From contig NZ_FYFA01000001.1 in NCBI RefSeq assembly GCF_900188435.1, positions 744,001 to 808,000 of the forward strand: a stretch of 64,000 nt of DNA, given 5' to 3'. The DNA comes from Marinobacter sp. es.048. Its GTDB lineage: Bacteria > Pseudomonadota > Gammaproteobacteria > Pseudomonadales > Oleiphilaceae. Shown piece by piece: positions 44,204 to 53,555 of the stretch. The stretch's first letter is position 1. The number at the start of each line of letters is the position of its first letter. A model generated the notes under the pieces. It searched no databases. It worked only from the letters and a program-made list of their open reading frames with translations, and was not told the origin of the DNA. Position numbers and translations under genes: made by a program.

Positions 44204-46615
44204 AAGATCGTCGCTAACCCCGCTGAATTTAACCAGCATACTGGCAATACCCTGGAGCGGCTGATTTTCAATAACCGCTCCTGGGTGCTTTTGATATTCC
44301 TGCTTGTAACCCTGACAAGCGCCTGGCAATTGCGTGAACTGAGTGTGGGTGCCAGCTTTGACAAGATGCTGCCTCATGACCATCCCTATATAGAGAATTA
44401 TCTCGAAAATCGCGACGAGTTAAGAGGGCTTGGGGATTCGGTGCAGGTCGTCGTTGAAAATCCTGACGGTGATATTTTCGACCCAGAGTTTCTAGAGCAT
44501 TTTGCAAATATTAATGACGACATTTTCATTATTCCGGGTGTTGATAGAGCTTGGATGAAGTCGATTTGGACGCCGGTGGTACGATGGGTCCGGGTGACAG
44601 AGAGAGGGTTCGAGGGCGGTCCCGTGATTCCGGGTGACTTTGACGGCTCACCCGAATCGATTCGTCATTTGAGAGAGAATATTGCCAGGGCGGACGTCGT
44701 TGGCAGTCTGGTTGCGAACGATTATAGATCAGGCATGATCGTTATTCCGCTGTTGCCGGACGCCGATTACTATGCCGTTTCGAAGGCACTTGACGAGGTG
44801 CGCGCAAAGTACCAAGGTGACGATGCAAATATTTATATTGTCGGATTTGCCAAGCTTGTTGGCGATTTGATTGACGGCTTGTTTAAGGTGATGTCGTTTT
44901 TCCTTGCGGCAGTCCTGATTGCAGCGGTAATCATTTTTAGCTTTAGTCGATGCCTCGTAAGCACATCTCTGGTGCTTGGTTGCTCAACGGCGGCAATCAT
45001 TTGGCAGCTGGCCATAGTAACTTATCTTGAGCAGCCGCTTGACCCGTTTACGGTCCTTGTCCCTTTCCTGGTATTTGCTATTGGCGTGTCCCACGGCGCC
45101 CAGAAAATGAATGGAATCCTGCAAGACATTGGGAAGGGCAACCATAAGATGGTCGCTGCTCGCTACACGTTTCGGCGACTATTCGTCCCGGGTGTGACAG
45201 CACTGGTATCCGATGCAGTGGGCTTTGCGGTCTTGATGATTATTGATATTCCAGTCATTCGCGAGCTGGCAATTTCCGCCAGTATCGGCTTTGGAATGTT
45301 GATTCTCACCAACTTGGTTGTTTTGCCCGTTTTGCTCTCCTATACCGGTGTCTCTAAAACTGCAGCTGATCGATCACTGCGCGCCATAAATCATCGTAGC
45401 GAAAATCGCGGGCTTGGGTCTCTCGCGCTGTTGACGGAGCGGAAATGGGCAGTTCGTGCCCTCTCAGTCGCTGTCGTTCTTGCCGCAGGCGGCCTGGTTG
45501 TCGCCTCAAAGTTGCAGATCGGAGACCTGGATCAAGGCGCTCCAGAGCTTCGGGCGGACTCGCGTTACAACAAGGACAGTTCTTACATTTCGGAACACTA
45601 CGGCGTATCCAACGATTTATTTGCCGTTATGGTTAAGACTCCATCTCAGGAGTGTGGAAGTTACAGGGCCCTGGTCGAAATGGACAGATTGGGCAGGCGG
45701 CTGTCTTCGGTCCCCGGTGTGCAGCAGACCCAGTCTCTGGCCGACATGGTCAAGTTATATACGATGGGTTCCTTTGAGGGCAATCCGAAGTGGCTAACGA
45801 TAAGTGATAATGCTGGGCTAATTTCGCCGCAAATCAGTACTGCCCTTGCCTGGAACTCGGAAATGCTGAACCGCGACTGCTCGGTAATGCCGGTTGTGGC
45901 ATACCTGAGCGACCATAAGGCAGCGACCCTTGAGCGGGTTGTCGACGAGGCAGCTGCATTCGCAGAGGCGCACAGCACGCCCGACCTTCAGTTTCTGTTG
46001 GCGGCCGGTAACGCTGGTGTTGAAGCCGCCACTAACATGATTGTGCGAGAGTCCAGCCGCATCATGATGTTGTGCGTTTATATAGCCGTCGGGCTGTTGA
46101 GTTTGATTGTTTTTCGTAGCTGGCGGGCGGTAGTGGTTGCATTGCTACCGCTAATGTTGACTTCGATTCTTACTGAGGCATTCATGGTCATGCTGGGCAT
46201 TGGCATGAAGGTGGCCACGCTGCCCGTCATTGCTCTGGGGGTGGGTATTGGTGTCGACTACGCGCTTTACCTACTGAGCGTACAGCTGACCCAACAGAGG
46301 CTTGGAGTTTCGCTCCGAGATGCATATCGATCTGCACTCAGGTTCACCGGTAAAGTGGTTGGCCTTGTTGGAGTGACGTTGTCAGCCGGGGTGGTCACTT
46401 GGGTGTGGTCACCAATCAAGTTCCAGGCGGATATGGGGTTGCTTCTGACCTTCGTATTCCTGTTTAACATGCTTGGCGCGCTTATTCTTATACCAGCCCT
46501 CTCTCATTTTTTGTTACGCAAACCCGCAAAGACCGAGAATGCAAAGCAAGACCGCTCTGCAGGAGAGGCAGTCCGTTCAACTGATCCTCGGATGATCCAA
46601 GGAGAAACTTTATGA
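44201..46615 (+). CDS. RND superfamily (MMPL-type) exporter
   Basis: An 804-residue transporter with two halves. Each half has one helix, a large periplasmic domain and a five- to six-helix bundle: helices near 28-45, then 225-390; 415-435, then 620-780. Motifs such as VPFLVFAIGVSHGAQKMNG in TM4 and GVGIGVDYALYLLSV in the second half correspond to the proton-relay region of MMPL/HpnN-like RND proteins. It would move a lipid-like substrate between inner membrane and periplasm using the proton gradient. Its genetic link to DUF1302, DUF1329 and YCF48 is a recurrent arrangement. The stop overlaps the E1 alpha start. Confidence 0.88.
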   Translation: MKIVANPAEFNQHTGNTLERLIFNNRSWVLLIFLLVTLTSAWQLRELSVGASFDKMLPHDHPYIENYLENRDELRGLGDSVQVVVENPDGDIFDPEFLEHFANINDDIFIIPGVDRAWMKSIWTPVVRWVRVTERGFEGGPVIPGDFDGSPESIRHLRENIARADVVGSLVANDYRSGMIVIPLLPDADYYAVSKALDEVRAKYQGDDANIYIVGFAKLVGDLIDGLFKVMSFFLAAVLIAAVIIFSFSRCLVSTSLVLGCSTAAIIWQLAIVTYLEQPLDPFTVLVPFLVFAIGVSHGAQKMNGILQDIGKGNHKMVAARYTFRRLFVPGVTALVSDAVGFAVLMIIDIPVIRELAISASIGFGMLILTNLVVLPVLLSYTGVSKTAADRSLRAINHRSENRGLGSLALLTERKWAVRALSVAVVLAAGGLVVASKLQIGDLDQGAPELRADSRYNKDSSYISEHYGVSNDLFAVMVKTPSQECGSYRALVEMDRLGRRLSSVPGVQQTQSLADMVKLYTMGSFEGNPKWLTISDNAGLISPQISTALAWNSEMLNRDCSVMPVVAYLSDHKAATLERVVDEAAAFAEAHSTPDLQFLLAAGNAGVEAATNMIVRESSRIMMLCVYIAVGLLSLIVFRSWRAVVVALLPLMLTSILTEAFMVMLGIGMKVATLPVIALGVGIGVDYALYLLSVQLTQQRLGVSLRDAYRSALRFTGKVVGLVGVTLSAGVVTWVWSPIKFQADMGLLLTFVFLFNMLGALILIPALSHFLLRKPAKTENAKQDRSAGEAVRSTDPRMIQGETL

Positions 46616-47598
46616 ACTCTCAGGCACAACCCGGCAATAGCACTCTGTTAGAGATTTACAGGCGTGCCAACCAGATTTTACAGAACGATAATCGATTCAG
46701 ATCTATTATCAAATCCGGCAAGTTGGTAATGCCATATTACTCACCCAGAGGGCAGGAGATCATACCGTCAGCTCTATCGGTTCATCTCACCAACGATGAC
46801 TACATATGCACTATTTATCGCGGGATCCACGATATGCTCGCCAAGGGGGTACCACCACGGCTTTTGTGGGCCGAGTTAGCGGGCCGTTCTACCGGAACCT
46901 GCAAAGGAAAGGGTGGTCCCATGCACGTAACCCACCCCGAGACCGGGGTAATGGTCACTACTGGCATTGTTGGTAGTAGCATGCCGCTCGCAAACGGTTT
47001 GGCGTTGGCGTCTCAAATACGCGGTGACAATCGCGTATCGATTGCCTACTTCGGCGATGGAGCAAGCAATATCGGCGCATTCCATGAGGCCTTGAACCTG
47101 GCTTCGGTATGGAAGCTACCCGTTGTTTTTGTCTGCCAGAACAATGGTTACGCGGAACACACCCGATACGAAAACGGTACTTCGTGTGCAAACGTCGCCG
47201 AGAGGGCTGCAAGCTACTCGATGCCAGGGGTTACTGTCGATGGCAATGATCCTGTGGCCATGTGGCAAAGTGCTGGTGAGGCGATTGCACGTGCTCGTGA
47301 AGGCGGGGGGCCTACCTTGCTGGAGGCTAAAACCTTCCGCTTCCATGGCCACATCTTTGGTGATGCTGATGCTTACATGGACTCTGCTGAGAAAGCCGCT
47401 GCGATCGAACGGGACCCCTTGCCTAAATTCCGCAGCTGGCTTTTAGAGGGTGGGCATGCAACTGAGGAGCAGCTGGCCAGTCTTGAAACAGCCATCACTA
47501 CCGAACTTGATGAGGCGGTCGAGTATGCATTGAATAGCCCCTATCCCGACGTGGCCGAGCTTCGCCGTGATGTTTATGCAGAGGAGATTTCAGCATGA
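46612..47598 (+). CDS. 2-oxo acid dehydrogenase E1 component, alpha subunit
   Basis: A 328-residue thiamine-diphosphate enzyme subunit of the PdhA/AcoA type. The ThDP motif GDGASNIGAFHEALNLASVWKLPVVFVCQNN (GDG...NN) spans about residues 147-177, and the phosphorylation-loop region RFHGHIFGDADAYMD follows. With the next gene it decarboxylates a 2-oxo acid such as pyruvate or acetoin-derived or branched acids. ATG overlaps the RND stop (ATGA), indicating translational coupling with the transporter. The closest functional types are acetoin or pyruvate dehydrogenases; the substrate is undetermined. Confidence 0.9.
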   Translation: MNSQAQPGNSTLLEIYRRANQILQNDNRFRSIIKSGKLVMPYYSPRGQEIIPSALSVHLTNDDYICTIYRGIHDMLAKGVPPRLLWAELAGRSTGTCKGKGGPMHVTHPETGVMVTTGIVGSSMPLANGLALASQIRGDNRVSIAYFGDGASNIGAFHEALNLASVWKLPVVFVCQNNGYAEHTRYENGTSCANVAERAASYSMPGVTVDGNDPVAMWQSAGEAIARAREGGGPTLLEAKTFRFHGHIFGDADAYMDSAEKAAAIERDPLPKFRSWLLEGGHATEEQLASLETAITTELDEAVEYALNSPYPDVAELRRDVYAEEISA

Positions 47599-48596
47599 GT
47601 AATGTTTCAGGCGATTTGAACATGCTGCAGGCGATCAACATGGCGCTGGATGATGCTATGGCTGCAGATCAGGAAGTGATTGTGATCGGTGAAGACGTAG
47701 CGGACCGAGAAGAAGGTGGCATTGTTGGTGTGACCAAGGGGCTGTCGACCAAATATGGTGATATGCGTGTCCGCTCTACCCCGATTTCTGAGCAGGCGAT
47801 TATTGGCTCCGCTATTGGTGCATCATTGGTCGGCATGCGGCCTGTGGCGGAAATCATGTTGATGAATTTCACTACCGTAGCCATGGACATGATCGTTAAC
47901 CATGCGGCGAAGTTGCGATTTATGTCTGGCGGACAGACCCATGTGCCGATTACCATCCGGACGATGACCGGGGCTGGATTTAGCGTCGGTGGTCAACACT
48001 CTGACTTTTTAGAAGCCTGGTTCGCCCATACTGCGGGGATGAAGGTTGTTATTCCTTCCACTCCCGCTGATGCCTATGGACTGATGCTATCTTGCATCGA
48101 GGATGAAGACCCCTGCATTTTCGTTGAGTGTATGCCGTTGTATTGGACTCCCGGGCCAGCACCACAGAGGGGAGTAAAAGTTCCCCTTGGCAAAGCTAAG
48201 GTCGCTCTGGAAGGAAGTGATGTCAGTGTCATAACTTATAGCAGACAGGTTCACGATGCCCTGGCGGTGGCTAAAAAACTCGCTGAAGAAGGAATCAGCG
48301 TCGAGGTGATCGATCTGAGAACCATAGCACCGCTGGATATGGATACCGTACTGGCGAGTGTAAAGAAAACCGGTCGGGCGGTTGTCCTGCATGAGGCCAC
48401 TCGTAATTTTGGCGTGGGCGCGGAGGTTTCGTCAGGAATTCATGAAGCACTATTCAGTGAACTCAAGGCACCTGTCGGTCGAGTTGGATCAGCACATTGT
48501 CCTGTGCCTTTTTCAAAGCCTCTCGAAGACGAGTTCATGCCCGCGGCCGCAGATATAGAGCAGGCTATTCGTTCAACCTTATCCCAATCGCACTGA
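47595..48596 (+). CDS. 2-oxo acid dehydrogenase E1 component, beta subunit
   Basis: A 333-residue transketolase-like beta subunit (PdhB/AcoB type). GEDVADREEGGIVGVTKGL, STPISEQAIIGSAIGAS and the C-terminal LHEATRNFGVGAEVSS segments are characteristic. It forms an alpha2beta2 tetramer with the preceding product. The start overlaps the E1 alpha stop by four bases. Confidence 0.92.
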   Translation: MSNVSGDLNMLQAINMALDDAMAADQEVIVIGEDVADREEGGIVGVTKGLSTKYGDMRVRSTPISEQAIIGSAIGASLVGMRPVAEIMLMNFTTVAMDMIVNHAAKLRFMSGGQTHVPITIRTMTGAGFSVGGQHSDFLEAWFAHTAGMKVVIPSTPADAYGLMLSCIEDEDPCIFVECMPLYWTPGPAPQRGVKVPLGKAKVALEGSDVSVITYSRQVHDALAVAKKLAEEGISVEVIDLRTIAPLDMDTVLASVKKTGRAVVLHEATRNFGVGAEVSSGIHEALFSELKAPVGRVGSAHCPVPFSKPLEDEFMPAAADIEQAIRSTLSQSH

Positions 48597-48626
48597 ACTG
48601 GATTACATCGATACAGGAAGACTACG

Positions 48627-48857
48627 GTGACTACGAAAGTACTAATGCCCAAAATCGGTTTTTCAATGAACGAAGGTACTCTTAATGAATGGCTTGTGGC
48701 GGATGGGGCCACTGTCAAGGAAGGAGACCTGATTTACTCAATGGAGAGTGATAAATCGATTCAGGAGGTCGAAGCTCCTGCGTCAGGTACGCTCAAGATC
48801 ATTGCGGAGGTTGGAGAGGTATATGAAGTTGGTGACTTACTGGCTGAAATCTCTTAA
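48627..48857 (+). CDS. Free-standing lipoyl-domain protein
   Basis: A 76-residue single biotinyl/lipoyl domain. The lipoylation site is the Lys in MESDKSIQEV (about residue 43), at the expected hairpin turn, and VEAPASGTLKIIAEVGEVYEVGDLL completes the fold. Normally this domain is fused to the E2 acyltransferase; here it is encoded separately. Starts at GTG. It would shuttle the acyl group between E1 and the E2 core encoded next. Confidence 0.9.
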   Translation: MTTKVLMPKIGFSMNEGTLNEWLVADGATVKEGDLIYSMESDKSIQEVEAPASGTLKIIAEVGEVYEVGDLLAEIS

Positions 48858-48872
48858 GCCCGGGAGGCGTTA

Positions 48873-49628
48873 ATGACTCAAACCAAGCCGTTTAATTTCG
48901 AATTTCCACCGCTACCGGATATGGACTTTTCGGAGTTTGGTGAAGTCGATCAGGTTCCGTTGCCGCGTATTCAAAAGTTGACGTCAGCATTTTTGTCGCG
49001 GAACTGGGTGACCATTCCGCATGTTACACATCATGACGAAGCGGACATTACCAAACTGGAGGTGCTAAGAAAGCGTATGGCCGGGGAAGGGACGCGCATC
49101 ACCCCGCTAGCGTTCCAGGTCAAGGCTCTGGTCAGCGCATTAAAAGCGTTTCCGATGTTTAATGCGTCCCTTGATGCATCCGGTGAAAATTTAGTGCTTA
49201 AAAAGTACTTCCATATTGGGATTGCAATCGATACCGATAAGGGGTTACTCGTTGGTGTTGTTCGTGACTGCGACAGAAAAACTGTTAGTGAAATAGGCAA
49301 GGACATTGCCAGTCTTTCAGAGCGGGCACGTACCAAGGGGTTACCTCTGAAAGATATGCAAGGAGGCTGTATGACCATCAGCGCCCTCGGAGGTATAGGA
49401 GGGACGGCGTTTACGCCTATTATTAATGCACCGGAAGTCGCTATCCTGGGAGTAACACGCGCCTATTGGAAACCCTTCCGAGCAGAAGATGATGGCGTTG
49501 ACTGGCGCTTGGTACTGCCGCTAGATCTGAGCTATGACCATCGGGTTATCAATGGTGCAGATGCTGCTCGCTTTCTTTTGCACCTGTCAGGCCAACTTGC
49601 CAATGCTGATGCATTGTTGACTGAATAA
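48873..49628 (+). CDS. 2-oxo acid dehydrogenase E2 catalytic core (acyltransferase)
   Basis: A 251-residue chloramphenicol-acetyltransferase-fold E2 core. The active-site sequence LSYDHRVINGADAARF carries the catalytic His and Asp near residue 225. The N-terminus begins almost directly with the core (PRIQKLTSAFLSRNW), so no lipoyl domain and no peripheral-subunit-binding domain are present. Those functions are partly supplied by the preceding small protein. No E3 gene is in the operon, so a housekeeping dihydrolipoamide dehydrogenase must serve. GGGAGG precedes the ATG. Confidence 0.9.
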   Translation: MTQTKPFNFEFPPLPDMDFSEFGEVDQVPLPRIQKLTSAFLSRNWVTIPHVTHHDEADITKLEVLRKRMAGEGTRITPLAFQVKALVSALKAFPMFNASLDASGENLVLKKYFHIGIAIDTDKGLLVGVVRDCDRKTVSEIGKDIASLSERARTKGLPLKDMQGGCMTISALGGIGGTAFTPIINAPEVAILGVTRAYWKPFRAEDDGVDWRLVLPLDLSYDHRVINGADAARFLLHLSGQLANADALLTE

Positions 49629-49756
49629 AGCTGTTCTAGCTAGCTATAAAGCAGCTTGCGTTAGTCGCGAGCTGCCACCTTAACACTCTTAGCGTTGATT
49701 GTTTTGTCGATCACCTACCAGCATTATTGCCTACCTCTGGCCAGTCTGAAATAGGC

Positions 49757-50545
49757 CTATTCGAGCAAATAGGCTTTTAGCTTCTCACGAGTTTGAGCAT
49801 TGAGTCCCGCAATAGCCTCAAGATAGCTAAGAACATCACCATAGTTTTCGTTTATTGATTTGAAAGCCGCTCCAAGGTATTCGGTTTTGGCAATTGATAG
49901 GGCGCGAAGCACGCCAGGCGAGGCAGGAGTTTCTAGGATGTCTGCCAATGCTGAATGCATCGGGGCCTCCGTACGTGAACCAGTCCAGTAGTGGTTGGTA
50001 AGTAGGTAGTCTTCGAATATGTCTGGTATCTCGACATCTAGCGCTGCGAGGAGCATGGCAGAGACAAAACCGGTTCGATCCTTTCCAGCAGTGCAGTGAA
50101 AGAGCAGTCGAGCTTGGGTGTCGGTCAGAATGCGTTCAAATAGGATGGCAAGAGCTTCGGAGAAGACTGTTGGAAAACGACGATAACTCATCAGCATGGC
50201 CGCCCTTGCACCGCTTTCCGATGGGTCTTCGCGAATTGAGCGAAGCATATCATTGTTGCCGGCGCGAAGGTCGACGGAAACGTCCATATTTAGGGTTTCC
50301 GTAGACGTTGAACACCAGCGAGTTGGGAGTTCGTGGCGCTCATGTGAACTTCGAAGATCACATATCAAACTGATATCCAACTGATTAAGTATCAATAAGT
50401 CGTCGGTAGTCAGCGAACTTAGTCCTTCCGAGCGGTATAACAAACCCTTGCGTACGCGGCGCCCATCGCTAGTGGTATATCCGCCAAGATCACGGAAGTT
50501 GGGTGCCCCGGTGAGTAGTGGAGCCGGCGGCGCAAATGATTTCAT
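49757..50545 (-). CDS. Tyrosine-protein phosphatase family protein
   Basis: A 262-residue dual-specificity-like phosphatase of the Y_phosphatase3 type. The P-loop HCTAGKDRTGF (Cys-x5-Arg) is complete, and the N-terminal NFRDLGGYTTSDGRRVRKGLLYRSE is typical. The substrate may be a phosphoprotein, phosphoinositide-like lipid or small phosphate ester. It starts 18 bp after the enoyl-CoA hydratase on the minus strand and is probably the last gene of that operon. It could be matched functionally with the APH-type kinase at 22718, but that is speculation. Confidence 0.87.
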   Translation of the reverse strand: MKSFAPPAPLLTGAPNFRDLGGYTTSDGRRVRKGLLYRSEGLSSLTTDDLLILNQLDISLICDLRSSHERHELPTRWCSTSTETLNMDVSVDLRAGNNDMLRSIREDPSESGARAAMLMSYRRFPTVFSEALAILFERILTDTQARLLFHCTAGKDRTGFVSAMLLAALDVEIPDIFEDYLLTNHYWTGSRTEAPMHSALADILETPASPGVLRALSIAKTEYLGAAFKSINENYGDVLSYLEAIAGLNAQTREKLKAYLLE

Positions 50546-50563
50546 TGGGCGTAATCCGTCCTG

Positions 50564-51355
50564 TCACTCGAATTCTGCTCGCTTTCCATTCAGCGTGGCG
50601 CGGATGCCAGCGAGAAAATCATCAGTGGCGGCGCAGTGGGCAACGTGCTTGGCCTCTGCAGCCAATTGCTCGTTGAAGTTAGGATAAGCGGCGAGGTTGA
50701 GTAATGCCTTGCTGCCAGCCAAGCCGACTGAAGGGCCTTTAGCAAGTCGCCTGGCGGTTTTGAGCATACTGTCTGAAAGCTCTTCATCTGGTACGACCTG
50801 AGTTACCAATCCCAATGAGGCCGCTTCCTCTGCGCTAACTCGTTCGCCCAGGAATGCGAGGCGTTTGGCAGCTTTCACACCGACAGAGGCTACAAGCAGG
50901 CTGCTAAGCCCTTGATCAAGAGAAAGTCCAACGTGAATATGAGCAGCAATGAAAAAGCTGCTCTTGCCGCAAATAGTAATATCAGCTGCTAGGCACAGCG
51001 CCAAGCCTGCACCTGCAACGGCTCCACGCGCCTCTACGATAACCGGCTTGCGGGAATTTAATAGCAGATTGGGTAGACGGCTACCAACTAGCAGCTTTTT
51101 TTCGAAAAGGCTGAATCGCTCCTGAGAAGAGAGTGTCAAGGTTTCATTAAAGCCTTTTACATCGCCTCCGCTGCTTAAATTCTCACCGGCACCACGAATG
51201 ACAATGCACTTTACTTGGGGATCGCGTTCCGCATAGCGAAATTGATCTATCAGCGATTCCACCAACTCGGGGCTCAATGCATTACGGGTTTCAGGCCGAT
51301 TCAGCGTGAGTGTAGCGACGCGCTCAGACATAGAATACAGAACCAAATCCGGCAT
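50564..51355 (-). CDS. Enoyl-CoA hydratase/isomerase
   Basis: A 263-residue crotonase-fold protein. The segments IRGAGENLSSGGDVKGFNE (oxyanion hole) and EARGAVAGAGLALCLAADI are clear; the second active-site region HIHVGLSLDQG shows Asp instead of Glu, pointing to an isomerase-like or atypical member. It lies in the minus-strand operon between the MaoC hydratase and the phosphatase, 29 bp after MaoC. Probable role: hydration or isomerisation in the side-chain or ring-opening beta-oxidation. Confidence 0.87.
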   Translation of the reverse strand: MPDLVLYSMSERVATLTLNRPETRNALSPELVESLIDQFRYAERDPQVKCIVIRGAGENLSSGGDVKGFNETLTLSSQERFSLFEKKLLVGSRLPNLLLNSRKPVIVEARGAVAGAGLALCLAADITICGKSSFFIAAHIHVGLSLDQGLSSLLVASVGVKAAKRLAFLGERVSAEEAASLGLVTQVVPDEELSDSMLKTARRLAKGPSVGLAGSKALLNLAAYPNFNEQLAAEAKHVAHCAATDDFLAGIRATLNGKRAEFE

Positions 51356-51384
51356 TTTGGCAGTCCTTTATCAAGCAATTACGG

Positions 51385-52239
51385 TTATTGGGAAACGATG
51401 GCACGCCCGTTGTTTAGTACGACTAAATCCCGTTCAGCAACCAAAGAACGAAAGCTGACTTCGTCTCCCTCTCTCCAGAATTCAGTGACGATGGTTTCCC
51501 CGGGATACACCGGAGCGGAGAATCTGAGTTGAAGCGACCTCAGCCGTGCGGGGTCGTTATCCGCATATTGCTGTAATACCGCGCGCGTAGCTACTCCTAG
51601 AGTACATAGCCCATGAAGAATCGGCCGTTCGAATCCGGCCTTCGCTGCTAGCTGCGGGTCAGCATGAACTGGATTATAGTCACCAGACAGGCGATATATC
51701 AGGGCGGCCTGAGGGAGCGTGGTCAGTGACAGGCTTTGGTCTGCGGGGCGATCGGGAATTCTATGAGGTACCGGCCCTTCGGTGATGGTTCCGCCCTGGC
51801 CGCCATCGCCGCGAAGGAAATAGGTCGATGTGACTAGACTTACCCGCTCGTCGGTTTCTTTGTCGCGTAATTCTTTTTCCAGGAATACCAGGGAGCCTTT
51901 GCCCTCCCCCTTATCCAATACATCGCGGACACGGTAATGACCAACATAGGTGCGTCCAGCCTCAAGAGGCTTGAATATCTCAAAAGACTGCTCCCCATGC
52001 AGAAGTTTGACCCAGTTGACTTCCAGTTCCGGTGCGGTAATCCACGCGCCAGGGTGGGCGATGACATTAACCTGGGAAGGAAATACCTTAAGATCTTTTT
52101 CATAACAGAATTGCAGATCCGCCGGATCACTGGCGTTGTCACCGATGCCGATGCCTAGGGCGTAAAGCATGCAATCTCGGGCATTGAGTGTGTCCTCAAG
52201 AGGAGTGAAGGGCCACGCTAGCAATTTTTCCAGATTCAT
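51385..52239 (-). CDS. MaoC-like (R)-specific enoyl-CoA hydratase, double hot-dog
   Basis: A 284-residue hydratase-2 protein. The N-terminal half is an inactive hot-dog; the C-terminal half holds the active motif YRLSGDYNPVHADPQLAAKAG with Asp and His at about 187 and 192, then PILHGLCTLG. Such HSD17B4-type hydratases form (R)-3-hydroxyacyl-CoA, matching the HSD17B4-like SDR at 12797. It is in the minus-strand operon with the thiolase and the HMG-CoA-synthase-like protein, so together they could run a complete beta-oxidation turn. Confidence 0.9.
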   Translation of the reverse strand: MNLEKLLAWPFTPLEDTLNARDCMLYALGIGIGDNASDPADLQFCYEKDLKVFPSQVNVIAHPGAWITAPELEVNWVKLLHGEQSFEIFKPLEAGRTYVGHYRVRDVLDKGEGKGSLVFLEKELRDKETDERVSLVTSTYFLRGDGGQGGTITEGPVPHRIPDRPADQSLSLTTLPQAALIYRLSGDYNPVHADPQLAAKAGFERPILHGLCTLGVATRAVLQQYADNDPARLRSLQLRFSAPVYPGETIVTEFWREGDEVSFRSLVAERDLVVLNNGRAIVSQ

Positions 52240-52342
52240 AGGTGTCTTTCGCTGTTCAGAGTGAGTTTATAGCCTTGTGGTTTTGGCAGAGCAAGACGGG
52301 CAGGGCACAATCTGTGGCCTCATGCTGCCAGCGCCACTTGCA

Positions 52343-53539
52343 TCAATACAGACCGAGGATCGAAATCGCCGCAATGCCCAGGTAAGGAACCCCACCTAGA
52401 TTGTGGGTTAGACCAACACTTGGATTAGACAGCTGGCGTTCTCCGGCACGTCCGAGAAGTTGCGAGTAGACCTCATAGGCCATCCGCAGACCTGATGCAG
52501 CGATCGGATGGCCAAAGCACTTCAGCCCCCCATCTATTTGGCAAGGGATGGCGCCGTCACGGTCGTAGAAGCCGTCGAGCACATCCTTAACTGCCTGACC
52601 CTCTGGAGAAATGAACAGATCCTCCATGGTGACCAATTCGGTGATTGAGAAGCAATCATGTACTTCGGTCAGGCTGAGTTCCTTACGAGGATTGCTGATT
52701 CCGGCCTCTTCATAGGCGCGCTTGGCCGCCTGACGAGTCGTGCGGACGTGGGATCCATCCCAGCCACTGGTGGTGGACTCTACGCCAGAGCCAATGGCTA
52801 ACTGGATCGCCTTGATTGTTACCAGATCATGTTTACCCAGGGATCGGGCAATTTCCGGGGTGGTCACAATCGCGGCCGACGCACCGTCGCTGACCCCGCT
52901 ACAGTCGAACAGCCCCAGTGGATCGGCGATCATGGGTGCATTGAGGATGGTGTCCATGTCTATAGCCTTGCGAAAGTGGGCCTTCGGGCTATACACGCCG
53001 TTTTGGTGGCTTTTCCAGGACACGTGAGCAATGGCACGTTTAAGTTCTTCCTTTGAGATCTTGTGCTTGGCACGGTAGCCGGCAGCCAGTTGAGCGAAGC
53101 CAGCAGGTGCGGACCCGAGTGGCAGCCAAAGATCATTGAAAGTGCCCTTGTATGGCGCAGGCAGGCCTCCATAGCCCGTGTCTTTGAGTTTTTCCGCACC
53201 GATTGCCAGGGCAATATCCACTGCACCTGAAGCTACGGCATAAACTGCGCCGCGCAGGGCTTCAGTGCCGGTAGCGCACATGTTCTCCATCCGGCTGACG
53301 GGAATGCCATCTAGTCGCAGTGCGGTAGAGGTGGGGATTGCCGAATTGCCGGTATTGACTGCGTCCATACACGAACCAGCCCAGGCTGCTTCGATCTGCC
53401 CACGTTCAATGTTTGCATCAGCCAGAGCTTCTTCGAAAGCTTCTGTTAGCAATTCGGGTGTTCCGACATCCCATCGCTCACCAAACTGAGAGCAGCCCAT
53501 GCCAATAATTGCTACTTTGTCCTTGATTCCACTTGCCAT
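52343..53539 (-). CDS. SCP2-type thiolase / acetyl-CoA acetyltransferase
   Basis: A 398-residue thiolase from ATG 53539, where GGAGA lies upstream; the frame extends to 53677 without homology. The nucleophile Cys is in MENMCATGTEAL, and KCFGHPIAASG carries the catalytic His. The ending GLTHNLGG is that of SCP2/lipid-transfer thiolases rather than the classic second-Cys CxGGG loop. It would cleave a branched or bulky 3-oxoacyl-CoA. It follows the HMG-CoA-synthase-like/DUF35 gene by 16 bp, suggesting a protein complex. A retro-aldolase role, as for Ltp2 with a DUF35 partner, is an alternative. Confidence 0.88.
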   Translation of the reverse strand: MASGIKDKVAIIGMGCSQFGERWDVGTPELLTEAFEEALADANIERGQIEAAWAGSCMDAVNTGNSAIPTSTALRLDGIPVSRMENMCATGTEALRGAVYAVASGAVDIALAIGAEKLKDTGYGGLPAPYKGTFNDLWLPLGSAPAGFAQLAAGYRAKHKISKEELKRAIAHVSWKSHQNGVYSPKAHFRKAIDMDTILNAPMIADPLGLFDCSGVSDGASAAIVTTPEIARSLGKHDLVTIKAIQLAIGSGVESTTSGWDGSHVRTTRQAAKRAYEEAGISNPRKELSLTEVHDCFSITELVTMEDLFISPEGQAVKDVLDGFYDRDGAIPCQIDGGLKCFGHPIAASGLRMAYEVYSQLLGRAGERQLSNPSVGLTHNLGGVPYLGIAAISILGLY

Positions 53540-53555
53540 GATCAGGTCTCCACAA

